Source: Agelas oroides (lineage: Eukaryota > Porifera > Demospongiae > Agelasida > Agelasidae). From it: a stretch of 64,000 bases of DNA. A model generated the notes under the pieces. It had not been told where the DNA came from, made no database searches, and worked only from the letters and a program-made list of their open reading frames with translations. How positions within the stretch are numbered: position 1 is the first letter of the stretch; each line of letters begins with the position of its first letter. The DNA lies in contig OX422183.1 in NCBI GenBank assembly GCA_949130485.1, positions 29,059,316-29,123,315 on the forward strand, in the 5' to 3' direction. The translations under genes and the position numbers were made by a program. This document shows positions 46,601 to 61,600 of the stretch, in pieces.

Positions 46601-49600
46601 CTAACTGTCCAGCATAAATGGCCAAAATAAAATAGTAGTCATAACATCTGATCAAGGTAGTGGGCATTGCCTCTCACAGAAACACAAGGAAATGATCTGG
46701 CCGTGCTGCAGGTGGATTTGACATGACGTCATCAGTGTTTTGCCCCAAGTTTGCCCATGAAAATTTTCCGGCATTTCCAATCCCGTTTCAGCACTTTATT
46801 GTCGATGATGCAACTTAATGAGCTAAGCTTGCTACAAGTTATGATTCAGAAACATTGTCAAGAACTGTGCTACAATGTTTCTCTACTCTTCTCCTGTTCA
46901 CTTGGTATCTAAAAAAATTCTGAGATAGTTTTTGTCATTGTCAAACCAGCAGATTAAGGCTAGTAACACGTGGGACAATGTGTCTTATACTCCATACCAC
47001 CTTATTCCTTCAAAGAATTTGAGGCTTTTTCCAAGAAGCCTGGTCCAAATAGACTCGTTTTCCTCTCTCCTTTCCTCTGCACTGCCAAGCAACACCAGTG
47101 CCTATGCACCAGCGTCACAATGTCTTCCTATGGATACTGTGGCATCTTTGTTGAGTAGATCAGCCCAGAGACAAATAAGTGGGCCACCTGTGTCCAAGAG
47201 TTGCCCTTGAACTCTGTATATATCTTCTCGGAGCCAATAAGTGCATTTTTCCTCTTCTGCTTTAACTGCTTCTTGACCTCATCATCCACCTTTGGGGTCA
47301 CCAAAGCATCACATATTTGGCCGAAGGAAGTCTTTTATTATTGCCTCCCGTTCTTCAGTGGACAAAGACCGATTAAAATGCCTCTCAAGGAATGTGGCAA
47401 TCATCTGACGGGCCTCTTTGCGTCCTTGGGGTCCACCTTTGGGTCGAACACAATCAGCTCTAGTGTTTCTGCCTCATCCAAGGGATCCATAACATCCTTT
47501 TGAGACCACTTCTGACTATGCAACTGCTCCTCCTGCTCCGAAGCATAAAGTTTCGTGTATGTCACATCCATCTGACTACTTCAATATTTGATCTGAACTG
47601 GGAGCAAAATATATATGCTTTTGTGGTTTGATTGTACTGTGTAATAAAGATGTAGGCATGGATTACTGAAAGAATACAAGGATGATGGTAAATATATATA
47701 CACCATACTCCCTTCCGCCTGGAAAATAGAAAATTGTTTCCTGTTCCCTGCTTTACCAGTTTCCCATGTGCACACAAGTGTTCAGGATTAGTTTTTGCGG
47801 CGAGTCTGAGCAAACCACATAAAATGGTGAGAATAGGAAATTGTCTATCTGTATCGTATATGCGTATTCTGTATATGAATTTATGCTCTATTTGTTCACA
47901 ATCAAATATTTACAATCACGTTCAATGACATTTTGGGTCATTGAAACCTGAAGAGAAAAGGGCAGAATATTTGAGGTGTAGAAACCACCACAGTTGGAAT
48001 TATCAAGCTGCCAAAAAGCGATTAGCTGGGCGAGCAGAAAACCATAGTCTGTTAATCAGCAGAAGTGTCTACTCATATAAGATGAACAGTGGATAAATAA
48101 TGAAACTTAATTTGAATTTGGTTGTAGCAACATAGTAACTCTATTATATATAATATTATGTAATTATCACCATAGTACGAAGCTATACCGGAAAATATCA
48201 CGAGTTTGTTGCCGTCTGTATTGTTACGAGTGCGCAGCACGAGTAACAATGCCAACGGCAACAAACGAGTGATGTTTTTTCCGGTATAGCTTGGTGCTAT
48301 AGTGATAATGATTTTTAACCCTCGGCGCGCATGCGCACCGAGGGTTACGGTAGTTGTCCTGTGTGTCTGTGTGTGTGTCCGTTTTCTCTATTCTGCCTTC
48401 TCGCGCTTTTAGGCGTTCAACGAGCGGTATCAGCGGCTACAGCGCGGAAAATGCAGTAAAATCAAAAAGCCGTTTTCTCTAAAACTGCTTAGTTCAAAAG
48501 TTAGAAGCGTTAAGTTACGGCGACTAAGTCAGCCATTTTCTTCACGTGCAATGTTTCCGTATACCTCTCCGTAACACGTACGTAGCGGTAATGTGTGATC
48601 ACGTGACTTGGAGCGCGCGGTATAGTGTTTTCCGTCGAACGTTTATGACTGTCTTTTACGAGAGGTTCAGAAAGGTATGCCCACAGTGTAATACCGTAGT
48701 GCATGCAATGGAGTGCAATAGGTCTATGCGTCTGAGAAGGGTATGCGCACAGTGTAATACCGTGGTGCACGTGAAGAGATCAGTTTGTGACTGTGGCCAT
48801 GCCTTCGCATCGAAGAAAGGAAAGCACAGTGTACTGGTGTTGGGGAACCTGAGAACGCAATGAAACGTAGAAAAGCCTTACTGTCTGAGGAAGGGTTATT
48901 AGTGGGGAAAGAAAGAGACAAAGTCCGCAAAACGAGTAAGAGAGCTTCTGAAACACGTGAGCAGACTTTGCACAGGTAAGAACAGAACCAAACACATCTG
49001 CAAGCATGACAGCTTCTATTGTTCACGAGACAGTGATCGATTCTAGTCAACACACAAGTACAATCACATGCACTGCTGCGCCGAGGGTTTGGCACTTCAG
49101 TGCCTTTCATATCATACGTACCTTCGATTTCATTGCACGTTCAGACGCAGCGCACGTGACTTGTAGTACCTGATACGGATTCTCGCGTGACTTGTAGTAC
49201 CTGATACGGATTCTCGCGTGACTTGTAGTACTGATACGGATTGTCGCGTGACTTGTAGTAAAAAATACGGCTTTTTATAAACTGTGTGCAGCTGCAAGGC
49301 TTCCCCATTGACTCCCATACATTAGCGTGAGTTTGACGTGTGATAATATATATTAAACGCCAATCTTTCACACAACTTGCTCATACTTGCCCGACATAGC
49401 ACTGCATTCTGTATTACCGTATAGCTGGAAATTTTGGGAGGTGCAAATTTTCGTATAAATGCCCTTCTGATAAAATTTTCGTATTTTTATCCTAGCGTAG
49501 CTTGCTTCTTGGCTTCGTGTCGCACTTCTCACAGCCTCGTTGGCATCTTTTATCGCCGCAGGGCTAACCGATGCGGACAGAGGTCCACTGGGATCTGGAA

Positions 49601-52600
49601 GGTCGTCCGAAGGCTGGAAATACTGGTACAACGCCATTGCTTTATCACCGCTTCAACGGTTTAGAATTGTCCGTTCAAAATTTGACGTTTCTGAAATTTT
49701 GCATGTTAAAATTTCGCAGTTTTATTTTCGTATCGCCAGGCTTCATGCGAAACATATAAAAATTTGCACCATTCGAAAATTTCCCGCTAGGCCTATACGG
49801 TACCTGTGTGCATAATGTACGTACAATGAGAATCATCTAAATATCTCTGTTTACCTACATGTGCTGTGCTCACTAACTGTAGAGTCTGCAGGAGGAAATG
49901 AAGGAGAAACATGAGAAAGAACTTCTTTCATTGGAGGTAAACAACAAAGAGTACGTTTGGATGTGTATTCCTGTTTAGTTAAAAACTTTGCGTTGTGTAT
50001 GTCATATCACTCTGAGCCACTCTGTGACTTAAGGATCTGTGTCCTGTTATGTGTACTATGCTGACTATGTACAGGAGGAAAGGGCAGAAAAACACAAGAA
50101 AGAACTGCAGGCATTGGAGGTAAACAGCAGATAGTGTTTGTAAATGCATCCCTCTGACTACTTTAATCTATCATGCATGCTTGCATTATATTCATTATGT
50201 GACTCATCTCTAAGTTTTGTTCTGTGTTAACTATATTCACTGCCGATGTAACTTTAGATGCAGGAGGAATTGAAAAAACAGCACAGGAAAGAACTTGAGG
50301 AGTTGGAGGTAGCCAACAAAAAGTGCTTTAAAAATGTGTACTGTGTGTACTGAAGGAAATACGAAATAAAGGAAGCAATAATGTTTGTGTATGTCATGTT
50401 CATCTGACTAGTTCAGTATTCTGAAGTGGAAACAAATTTATTGTACATGAACTATACTTGTTGTGTTGAGAAAGAAAGTGGCTCTCTGTTGATGATGTGG
50501 AACTGTCTTGTTCTGCATTGAACTATTCTATGTCCACCTGTGATGGAATTGTGTATACAGGAGAAAGTGAAAGAAAAACACAAGCAGGAACTTCAGGCAT
50601 TACAGGTGAATAACATTGGGTATTACCCTCTCTGTGTTCTGTAGTACAGATGTACATACATGTAGAGGTGAACGAGTGCTTTTTAGAAGGGGTGTACCAT
50701 GATATAATTGTGATTGCCAGAGGAAGTGAAAGAATGAAAGAAGCAGATACACAAATTTGTGTATATGTCACTTTCATCTGACTAGTACAGCATCCACATA
50801 ATGTACTTTGTTCTTTGTAAAGTTATGTTGTGCTGTGCTCACTGACTGTAGTGTCAACAAGAGGAAATGAATGAGAAACATGAGAAAGAACTTCTTTCAT
50901 TGGAGGTAAAGTGCAACAGTACTTTTGAATGTGTATCACTGTTTAGTTACACTCTTTGTGTATATCACATTACTTTAAACTGGGAACTTGCGGAAATAGA
51001 TAATGGTGGTATATTTGATTGCACCAATATGTGAATTGTTTTGAGCAATGTTTACCTGTGATGTAATTGTGTGTACAGGAGAAAAGGAAGAAACAACATG
51101 AGAAAGAACTTAAGACATTAGAGGTAAGTAGCATTGATCTTTTTCATTACCTGTAGGAGTACAGATGTACACAAGTACCATATTTTCCGGATCAGATGCC
51201 ATGACTAATGTTTTTGGCTGTTTGTTTTTGTGTGGCTATCAATGACAGCTGGCAGAGGTACGTACAGGTGATAAAGCCATGTATAGGCCAGCATTTATTC
51301 CCTTTGAAAATAGATCGGTGATACAGCTAAGCCTAGGGCTACAGAGCCATACATATATGCTGCTGGGCAACTAACCACAAATTCTGTGACAACTGATAGA
51401 TGCTGGCAGTAGTACATGCAGCGCTTATCGCTGCGTTCAGCCATGGAAACAAGTTGTACAATGTGAATAGCCTGGTATTAGTCATCAGAAATTATTTGTG
51501 CACATGTCTGTGTGTCTTGAGTAGTACTATTCGAGGGCAGCGTTTATTTTGTTCAGAGCTACCAATTGTGCAACTACTGATATGGTACATAATCAGATAA
51601 TTATTTGGTGACACAACCTATAAACCTGGGCAGCATACACCTATACACCTAGTAATACCTGCTCAGTAAATCATTTGATATATTATCCGAGACTAGAGAC
51701 TTGGTTAGGAAAGCTAGCTATCTCATCGGTATTTTCAAAGGAGTGGAGCCTACATCTGAAACTTTATTAGAATTATTAAGAAGATGTGGACCTCTCTAGA
51801 AATGCTCACACAAGCATTGTTCATGCCACAGTTCATCTACAGTGTCTTTCTATTCTTGTCCAGTTCACTTGCTGCCTCAGAGCTGTAGCAAGCATGTTGT
51901 ATGTGGTACAGACAGTGCATGCCCAGTGGCCTCTGGGGTGGGGGGGTGTCTGGGGGCATGCTCTCAATAAATGTTGATAATTTTGGTGCTCGGAGGTGCA
52001 TTCTGGAGCCATTTGAGGCTGTCCCTTTGTACATATGCAACACACAGAAATATATTATCATGAGAATAGTGAATGCACCGTACAGAGCCAAGCTTGCCAC
52101 AAGCCGTGCATCATTCAGAAAGGTGTTCAAGCACCATGCTACAATGTCTCTCTATTCTGGTCATGTTCACTTGCTATCTCAAAGAATTTCTGAGATCATC
52201 CTTGTCATTGTCAAACCATAGCTTCTTTGGAGGAGGAAGATGGCTTTGAGTATAAGAAAACTTGTCTAAAGTCTTACTGGTCTCAATCTGCTTGCCTTGA
52301 GGCTGATCTCTTCAACAAAGATGCCACAGTGCCCATGGAGGACATTGTAATGATGGTAAAAAGGGCACTGGTGTTGCTCAGCAGTGTTTAGAATACAATC
52401 ACTCCAGAGAGGAGAAAAATTGCTTGATTGAGATTCGATCCAAAGCTGAAATCATTAGTCAATAAGGATTATGAGAAGTCTATTTGTACCAGGCTTCTTG
52501 GAAAAGGCTTGAAAGTAAGTGGGACAGCTGTGCCCAAAAGTTGCTCTCGAACCCCATATAGCAGTTTTTCTGAGCCAAAAAATGTGTCTTAATTGCCCCT

Positions 52601-55600
52601 TTTGCTTCAAGTTGGTTGAAGTAGCCTTACATTATATTGCCTCCTGTTCTTCACTGGAAAAAGACTGATTGAAATGCTTCTTGAGAAATGTGGCAATTAC
52701 CTGAGGGGCCCTCTATGTGTCATTTTTGTCAGTCTGCATGAGCTTTTTATAGTTACCGGAAATTTTAGCCTAATTATGTGGAGCTGTGAAGTTGCTGTCA
52801 TGAGATGCAAAAACATGATAATATCAGTGGAACATGCAGTGAATCTCATGAAGTATAATTCTTTCTGGAATCACCTATGTTTTGTTTTCAAGCTTCCTAC
52901 ATTCATCTTGATGTAATTAATTGTAATTGTATGTACAGGAGGAAATGAAGAAAATGCATGAGAAGGAACTTCAGGCACTGGAGGTGAACTAACAATATTT
53001 TGTTTGCTACTAAATTATACTATGTTCATTTGTGGTCAACAACAGAATGTGTACTGGGATCTAATTGTGTGTGCACAAGGAAATAATTAGGAATGAAGGA
53101 GGTATGGACTTTTGTGTATGTTGCATTCATCTGACTAGCTCAACCTTTGATCTGAACTGGGAACAAAATATGCTTGTGTGATTCTATATAATATATGTCA
53201 ATTTTTTTTAAACCTTGAGCATTTTCAGTGAAAAAACATTTAGGTGGAACTTTGTATGTTTACCTTCACTTTTATATCCTCTTGATGGCATACTTTTGGG
53301 TAACCCATCCCTATTATTAAAGGTGACTTTGTTTTCATTTGTGTTTACATATGGGCACATATTGAAGCTAAATTTTATGTGTAACTACACCCCAAAACAA
53401 TGATTTACTTACACATAGGTCAAAGCAGTCCAATGCCCTGTAATTTTCCAGAATTGCAGTGGCTATAGATGTTGTTCTGGGTAAATTCAGCTTTGACTGT
53501 AGTTTTTAGTTAATAGTTCTCACATGATCGATAGCCCTGAGCTCTGATTCCAGCTGCAAACACTTGAAATACTATGCTATGTTCACCTACGAATGATGTA
53601 AATGTGTATACAGGAGATGAGGAAGGAAAAACTCAAGCAAGAACTTCAGGCATTACAGGTAAGTAACGTGGGGTCTTACCAATTCTGTGTTAGGAGTGCA
53701 GATGTGCACAGGGCACCTGGAAAAGCAGAGAACAGGAAACAGGAAGGGAACACAACGAAAAAAATGATTGACTGAGTTAGCTTCAAGTTTTACTTACCTT
53801 TGGTCCTATGAAAGTAGGCAACACTCTCTGGGATAGCAGCTATTTGACATCAGTGAACTATGCCATAATTAATAACATGCCTAGTTTGACTAAGCATTGA
53901 TACTGTTATCACTTTTCACTGCATGGCCCTACATTCTTTCACTAATTCAAACCCAACAGGTCTAAGCTCATCCTGGAACTGCTGACAAACGATTACTTAC
54001 TAATCAACTGTTTTGTATTTGTGTACTTAGTCTGCCTCTTTCTTGTAAGTATCAAACAGTAAGGCTCCCCAGTGGTTACCAGATTCAATCACAGGGAGGA
54101 GGGGCAGTCAGTTAATCTGTATATTCATGACTGAATAGGCATTTCACTCTGATATGGGCTAAGTTGATTGTTGTACTCCCCTCCACTTTTTTCTGGTTCT
54201 ACTCATGAACAAGATTAGACTCCCATGGGTCGTCCCTGGTTCTGTTTATGAACAAGATATAGTTGTCTCTGCCCATGCAGATTTTTGTGCAAATTCCCAT
54301 TCCGTGCCTACATGCACACAAATATTCAGGATTAGTTATTTTGTGAAGTGCATGCTTTACTCCTGGTAATGTCTGTATGCATTGTGCCCACATAATGTAC
54401 GTACAATGAGAATCATCTATGTTTATATAGTTCTCTGTTTACCTACATGTGCTAGTGTCTACAGGAGGAAATGAAGGAGAAACATGAGAAAGAACTTCTT
54501 TCATTGGAGGTAAACAACAAAGAGTACGTTTGGATGTGTATTCCTGTTTAGTTAAAAACTTTGCGTTGTGTATGTCATGTTAATCTCACTAGCTAGTTCT
54601 GAACCAGGAAATGGAAGATGCTGGTGCAATTTGATTGCATCAGCAGCACCTATTTAGTTATACACAGTTAGTGAATATCATCACTCAATTGAGATGCACC
54701 AATATGTTAATTCACTTATGATGTAATTCATGTGTACAGGAGGAAAGGAAGGAACACAAGAAAGAGCTTCAGGCATTAAAGGTAAGTCTTTTTCACTCCA
54801 TCCTTTGGTGTACAGATTTACACAAGCACATATACTCAGCTGTTTAGTAAAGTGTATTAATAACTTTTATACCTGTAATGCCAACACAGTAAATATTTTT
54901 GTATATATGGTGGATCCAGAGGAGAAGCTACACTGTAAAAACAAATTTGCTGTGTTAGCAAATTATTTGGTTACCACAGTTGCGTGACTGTCCTTACGCT
55001 AATTCAAAGAATGTGGTGCTTGTAAAACATTTTGTGGGAGGCTAGTAAAGCTTACTCAAGAATCAGCTCCTACTGCATGAATCCTTTTCCAGCACTGCAT
55101 TCATAAAATATGTGTAGTAAGGATAGTCAAGCAACTGTAGCAACCAAATACTTAGCTAAAATAACAACTTCGTTTTTGTAGTGTAGAGGGAGCTGTAGAA
55201 CCCCATCCCACTCAATTGAGTGTGCATGCATGCCTAGTGTACACACACACGTGATTATGCAACACCAAACACATGGACCTAACTGAGATAGCTAGTCTAG
55301 AAATGGAACCAGTACAAAAGAAATCAAGATAGTCAATCCTGAACATATACCAAAGAAAATTTAGGTCCTGAGAGTGTCTGAATTGGATGCAGACTAACTA
55401 CCTGCTAGTGAGAAGGTATCACTCAGTTCTGCAACAGTAAGTCTTTATCCAACTCTGACACTGCCGACACACAACCTGAGGTAACATCAGAAGCAACTGC
55501 GACTACATGTCCAATTGGTGAGTGTGCCATCACAAGTCAGCTACCATTAGTATGACCTTGGGACTATAAAGTTAGCCTTGTAAGCGACAGGCTCTCAGAT

Positions 55601-58600
55601 GAAGATAGATACTTACACCATTCCCAACGATTTGAATTTTCTGCAGTCATGGAAATCAACGGTTATGAAGGTTTCAGAGCTTTTAGTTTTCAAAGTGTAA
55701 GTGTACAGTAGCCTCATTCCCAGGCCTCCCCCGTTTTTTTTAATTTTGTTCTTCAGTTTGCATTCAGTATTATACATGCGCTCTTCCGCTTCCGTGTATT
55801 ATACTGAAAGCAAAATTTTTATGGTGTAGCATTCCACCAGACCATCCACAGCACTGTGTGCTGCCCCCTATCATATTTCATCCTGGATCTGCCATTGATT
55901 TAGTTACGGTTCCAGTCTTTAAAACTGATCCTGTCACTCAGAGTGTTTATTTGCACATTTATTTGTAGTGAAGCTTTTCTGCAAATTGGAAGCCTTCTTC
56001 AGAGAACCGAAAGGCTTCATTCACAAAGCAAGTAGTGAAAGGTTTCTTCCGAAGACGCGGAATGCCTCATATATATGGAATAAAATGAAGAATCTCTGGA
56101 GCTTCGCTTCAGTTTCCAGAGCTTTGCTTCCAAATCTTTGTTTATCAATTCTGCAGGTGCATTTGTGGCGCTATAGTGGAAATGTTTTTTGAAGCTCAGT
56201 GTTAGTTTTGAGACATGTTTTGCTCTCTCTTGAACTTCGACTATGCTATGTTCATCTGTGATGTGATTGAATATACAGGAGGAAATGAAGAAGAAGCATG
56301 AGAAGGAACTTCTGACATTAGAGGTAAACCTTTTGAATATATACTATGATGTAATTGTGTGTGCAGGATTAAGAAGCGTAGGCTTTTTGTTTGTTTCACA
56401 TAAATCTTTTGTACAAGTTATTATCAGTATATATGTATCTCCATGAGAGAAAGGATAGATTTAGATGATTCATCCTGTAGCTGTAGGCCTGTTTCTGATG
56501 AACTAGTTCAGGAGATTAAGTCAGAAAATAAATATAGAAAATATGGCACTGTAATGCTACTATGTGAGTCACTTATGTCTGCTGTCTCAAATAGATTGGG
56601 TTGCTATTTTTTTTTATGTACAGGAGAAGATTAAAGGAATGAAGGAAAGTAATCAGAAAAAACTTCAGAAATCAGAGGTATACAAACTGATGAAACTTTT
56701 TTTTGTGTCTATTCTGTCTGGTAAGGTTGGATGGATGATAATATGACCTTTTGTATTACTGGTAAGGATGTTCGGTTTCATCCAAAATTGGATTGTACAA
56801 AACATCCACTTTGCAAATTTGGATGGTATAGCAATCATTCACCTTTGAATGATTTGAGACCATTTCAAATCCTCCATTTTTGGCAGTGGAACCTACCTCA
56901 TTCTGTCTTGGAATGCTGATATTTTGAAGTGTGCTGTTACAATTGTAAATGCCATTGTCCACTGGTCGTTTCAGCCAGAGGCCCTGCATGGGTTCAATTT
57001 TCCCAGCAACTGTTACCATTTCACTTTCCTCTCATTTGTCTCATAAAATCAAGAGTATCTTGACATTTCCAGCTGAGGCAAGATCTTCTGAAGTATCATA
57101 CTGATTTTGCACTTGTAAGCATGTCCATTAGTGTAATCACTTTTGAAATAAAAATAGGGAGATATTGGGCAAACACAAGCGAGTGATGAAGAGCAACATC
57201 GTTTGGCTAGCTGAGGCTTCAATGGTACATTACCAGATCATAGCATACAAATAATGGATGCCTGTAGCTAGCAAAAATTGTCACTCTCTGTTCTCTGTGT
57301 GCAACTTATGTGTAAGTCCTTTCAGAGACAGCTTACAGAAATTGTCATAAATGCAGAGAATAGTTTGTCAAGAAAAGATACCACACAATGGAGCCATTTG
57401 CACGGTAACAGGTGCCTTTTCATGTGGGGTGCCTATTTTTGTATGGGTGCTTATAAACGCAATGTGGTTGTTGTAATCAAAATGGGTGCCTATATTCATG
57501 GGGTGCTTATTTTGTGTGGGTGCTTATTATCCCGATTTTACGGTACCTCCTGAATATATATATATATATAACTGTGGGTAAAATGGCAAATGATACAGGG
57601 ATAGTGTAAAAGTAATTTATTTTTGGTTGTTTTGGTTGAGGACTCTGTCTCGACATGTGTGAGTTATGGTGGCGGGGAAGTCTTTTGTAAACTTGGGACC
57701 AGTGTTACTCCTAGTTTCAGGGTTAGGGTTAGCTTTAGGGCAATCTTGCTTTGCCTAATTTTAAAAAAGGTTTTAGTGGCTCATTAATATATTCATGAAC
57801 CCAAAATTGCCACTCCATGGACGCATCTACACACTCACTGTAGGTAGCGTCCTAACCACCAATGTATCTCAAATCAGTCTGTGCCAGCTTTTGTTCAGAG
57901 CTACTCTCAAAGTCTGGCTAGTGTCATGTTTGTCACTACTCTTGGAATGGACAACTTTGACTGCACCAAAATGAATGCACATTTTAAAAAATTCACAGCT
58001 TGTCTATGGGAGGGGCTCATTCACGAGTGGAAGCAAGCATTACTAGCCCCACGTCTCCCCCTTATGTCGCTAAACAACTCACAGCTCTGTTCCACACACA
58101 ACCACCGTTCAGCTCCCTTGGGTACCAGAGTGTAGCACCAACGATAGGTTGTGTATTCTAGTTAAAGCCCAGTCCAGCACTCGAAGCACTGGGCCTTGGT
58201 CACATACTAGGCTTGGCATACGATCGCAAGACCTGGGCCTACCCAATGAGTACAGTCTTGGCCACTGTGGCCTTTCTGCTGCTTCTAGACACAAGCTTGC
58301 TTTCACAAGCAGGCATTACGCACTACTCACAGCTACTGACACTACAGCACTCTACTAAACCCCTTCTTTCTTTTTTTTTTTTCGAGCATAACCCACCACA
58401 AGTGGAAAGAAAACGGTGACTGGAGTGCAGGTGGTAACTGCATCCCAAGTGCAATGTATCGGGTGTAGGTGGCAGGCCATTTCGTCCTGCCCATAACAAA
58501 CCATTGAGCAGATCCACTAGAGGCACACACTTCCAGGTGCATGGTGAGCAAGCAGCAAGGGCATAAACTTTAACTAAGAGAAACCCACTAACTACACATG

Positions 58601-61600
58601 GTGTGGAAGCCTGACTAGAGGACAAAAGTGGAACAGGGAACAGGGGATTGGAGTTCGGTGCACAATCCAGCTTCTAACATTAAGCATAGTCATTGGGTGT
58701 ATATAGAGTGAAGTGAAGCTTACTTGGCTTTATATACCCATACCAACTGAAAGGTATTGATAGTCAAGACTTGAGATAAAAGCTTCAAGCTGGAACAAGT
58801 GTCCCATGAATGTTTTCATTGAAGTTGTGCTTATCATGAAGCTCACTGATGCACTAAAAAAGTCACTGATCTATAACAGTGCATGGTTAGAAGTATATAC
58901 AATGGTAAATCTTCCCACTTCGTCAACTTCCCACGTTGTCAATTCCCATTTCGTCAATTCCCACTTTGTAAACATTGACCAAATGGGAATTGACGAAGTG
59001 GGAATTGACAAAGTGGGAATTGACGAAGTGGGAAGATACCCTTGGTATTGCATATGAAGCAATGTAGAAGAGGGGTGCTAATAGGTGGTAATTGAAGCCA
59101 TGTAGAGGCAAGATGATACAAAGGCAGCCAACTTGCTGGACAGAAGATGGCCATGCTACTGTTGTATGCCTCTATATCTAAATTGTATAGAAAATAAGAA
59201 CACCACACAAATGCTACTGAGAGACATCAGTCAGTGTTGTAAAGAACCGCCGTTGCCATCAAAAGCGCTGTGGAAGCATGGGATGTACTGTAGTGCAGCA
59301 AGCCTGTAGTGAAGTGCGCACTTCATTCAAGTATCAAAGTGACTTGTAGCTCAGTGTGGCTGTGCTGTATCGGTAGTCTGCTACCAGAAAGTTGTAGCTA
59401 ATAGACCTAGCTTGTTAACAGTGTACCTACCTTAGTTATTATACAAGGCTTCAGAGCTGCAAGTCAGGATGAAGTTTAGTGTGGTCACTGAAGTGTCAAC
59501 ATTTTTGGTCATAACTCAGGTTAGCAGTGGTTTAAAAAAAATCGTATATTCTCATTTTTAGCAAATGTAAGTACCTTCATACTAAGATAGGTAGTTTGGG
59601 CACTGTAAAATCCTGTGTCACCATAGGTCCCATTTCATGATGGCAAATGTATGGCCCTGTATAGTCTCCATGGATTACCTCTCAGGCTTAGTACTTTAAC
59701 TGAAGATTCTTCAATGATAACTGTATCCAGCTGTGGTATTAAACTTCAGTAAGTCCTCTCAGGCTTGGAAAGACAGGCTAAAACATTGGACATACACATG
59801 CGCTTAGGTGGCTTTTCATTCATTCATTCATTCATTATTTATTTATTTACTATAATTTTTTTTTCTTTCCACTTGTGGTGTAATAAGTCGATCTAAGCCT
59901 ATCTTCAAAGTTCCGACCACCACATGAGGGGTTCTGCCAGGCCATAACTAACTTAATTATAAACTGATTATTGGATGCCAATGCCGACAGGAAATGGGGA
60001 AAATCCCCAATTTTATGGACAGTGAACGGTTGAAGACTCCCAAAACGGACTATGCACTAAAATTTTAACAAGACAAAGAAGTCTATCAGCTTGGATTCCA
60101 GGTTTGTCGACCTTGAAAGTACAGGGTTCCCTGTAACCTTAAGGTGGCGGGGAAGTCTTTCGGCGAAGGTTAACGAAAACATCAACTTGGGTTACAGTCA
60201 GGACCAGGGTTACTCCTAGTTTCTGGGTTAGGGTTTGCTTTAGGGCAATCTTGCTTTGCCTAATTTTAAAAAAGGTTTTAGTGGCTCATTAATATATTCA
60301 TGAACCCAAAATTGCCACTCCATGGACGCATGTACACACTCACTGTAGGTAGCGTCCTAACCACCAATGTATCTCAAATCAGTCTGTGCCAGCTTTTGTT
60401 CAGAGCTACTCTCAAAGTCTGGCTGGACTCGTGTTTGTCACTACTCTTGGAATGGACAACTTTGACTGCAACATTTTTAAAAATTCACAGCTTGTCTACG
60501 GGAGGGGCTCATTCACGAGTGGAAGCAAGCATTACTAGCCCCACCTCTCCCCCTTATGTCGCTAAACAACTCACGGCTCTGTTCCACACACAACCACCGT
60601 TCGGCTCCCTTGGGTACCAGAGTGTAGCACCAACGATAAATTGCGTATTCTAGTTAAAGCCCAGTCCAGCACTCGAAGCACTGGGCCACGGTCTCATACT
60701 AGACTTGGCATACGATCGCAAGGCCTGGGCCTACCCAATGAGTACAGTCTTGGCCACTGCGGCCTTTCTGCTGCTTCTAGACACAAGCTTGCTTTCACAA
60801 GCAGGCATTACACAGTACTCATAGCTACTGACACTACAGCACTCTACTAAACTCCTTCTTTCTTTTTTTTAAGTCGATCTAAGCTCATCTTCAAAGTTCC
60901 GACCACCACATGAGGGTTCCGCCAGGCCACATCTTAACTAACTTAATTATAAACTGATTATTGGATGCCAATGCCGACAGGAAATGGGAAAAATCCCCAA
61001 TTTTACGGACAGTGAACGGTTGAAGACTCCCAAAACGGACTGTGCACTAAAATTTGAACAAGAGAAAGAAGTCTATCAGCTTGGATTCCAGGTTTGTCGA
61101 CCTTGAAAGTACAGGGTTCCCTGTCACCTTAACTATGTTTTTACATGTTTACATAAGGTTTGCATGAGTCACATCCATCTGAGAGCCCTGTGCTAGTTTA
61201 ACCTCCAGCTAAATCATAAAACTGATAATGGGTGAAACAGGCCCATAGCCAGGATTTTCAGAAGGGGGGGTTACATAGGTGTCTGATGTGTACATATGTT
61301 GCATGAGCATACAAGACTGGGGGTCCTGGGGTTATGTTCTCCCAAGAAATTTTTAGAAATTAGATGCTCTGAGATTGCTTCTGAGGCCATTTTGGGACAG
61401 AAGCATGCAGAGCCGTAATATACTACATGGCTTGCGAAGTATTGCATCCAATTTTTGGCTGTCCATATATGCATTTGCTAAGCTAGCTGACATCGAATTA
61501 CTACAGAAGAGAAGGTACTAAGGTTGGAAGAACAGCAGGTGGTGTGACAGATGGTAAAATAATATGCAAAGAATGCTGAAAATATGTAGCATCAAGCATA

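Larger units (their letters stand above)
57668..60138 (-). mobile_element. TTAA element, copy 4, split by an insertion
   Basis: The left end GGTGGCGGGGAAGTC follows TTAT (a changed TTAA); the right end CCTGTAACC is followed by TTAA (60139-60142). The middle is interrupted at about 58384 by a 1.5 kb insertion. Confidence 0.8.

Noticed and set aside
57317-57380. Another possible exon of the coiled-coil gene (after TCCTTTCAG)
   Set aside because: The frame reads RQLTEIVINAENSLSRK but lacks a donor at its end and does not fit the microexon pattern.
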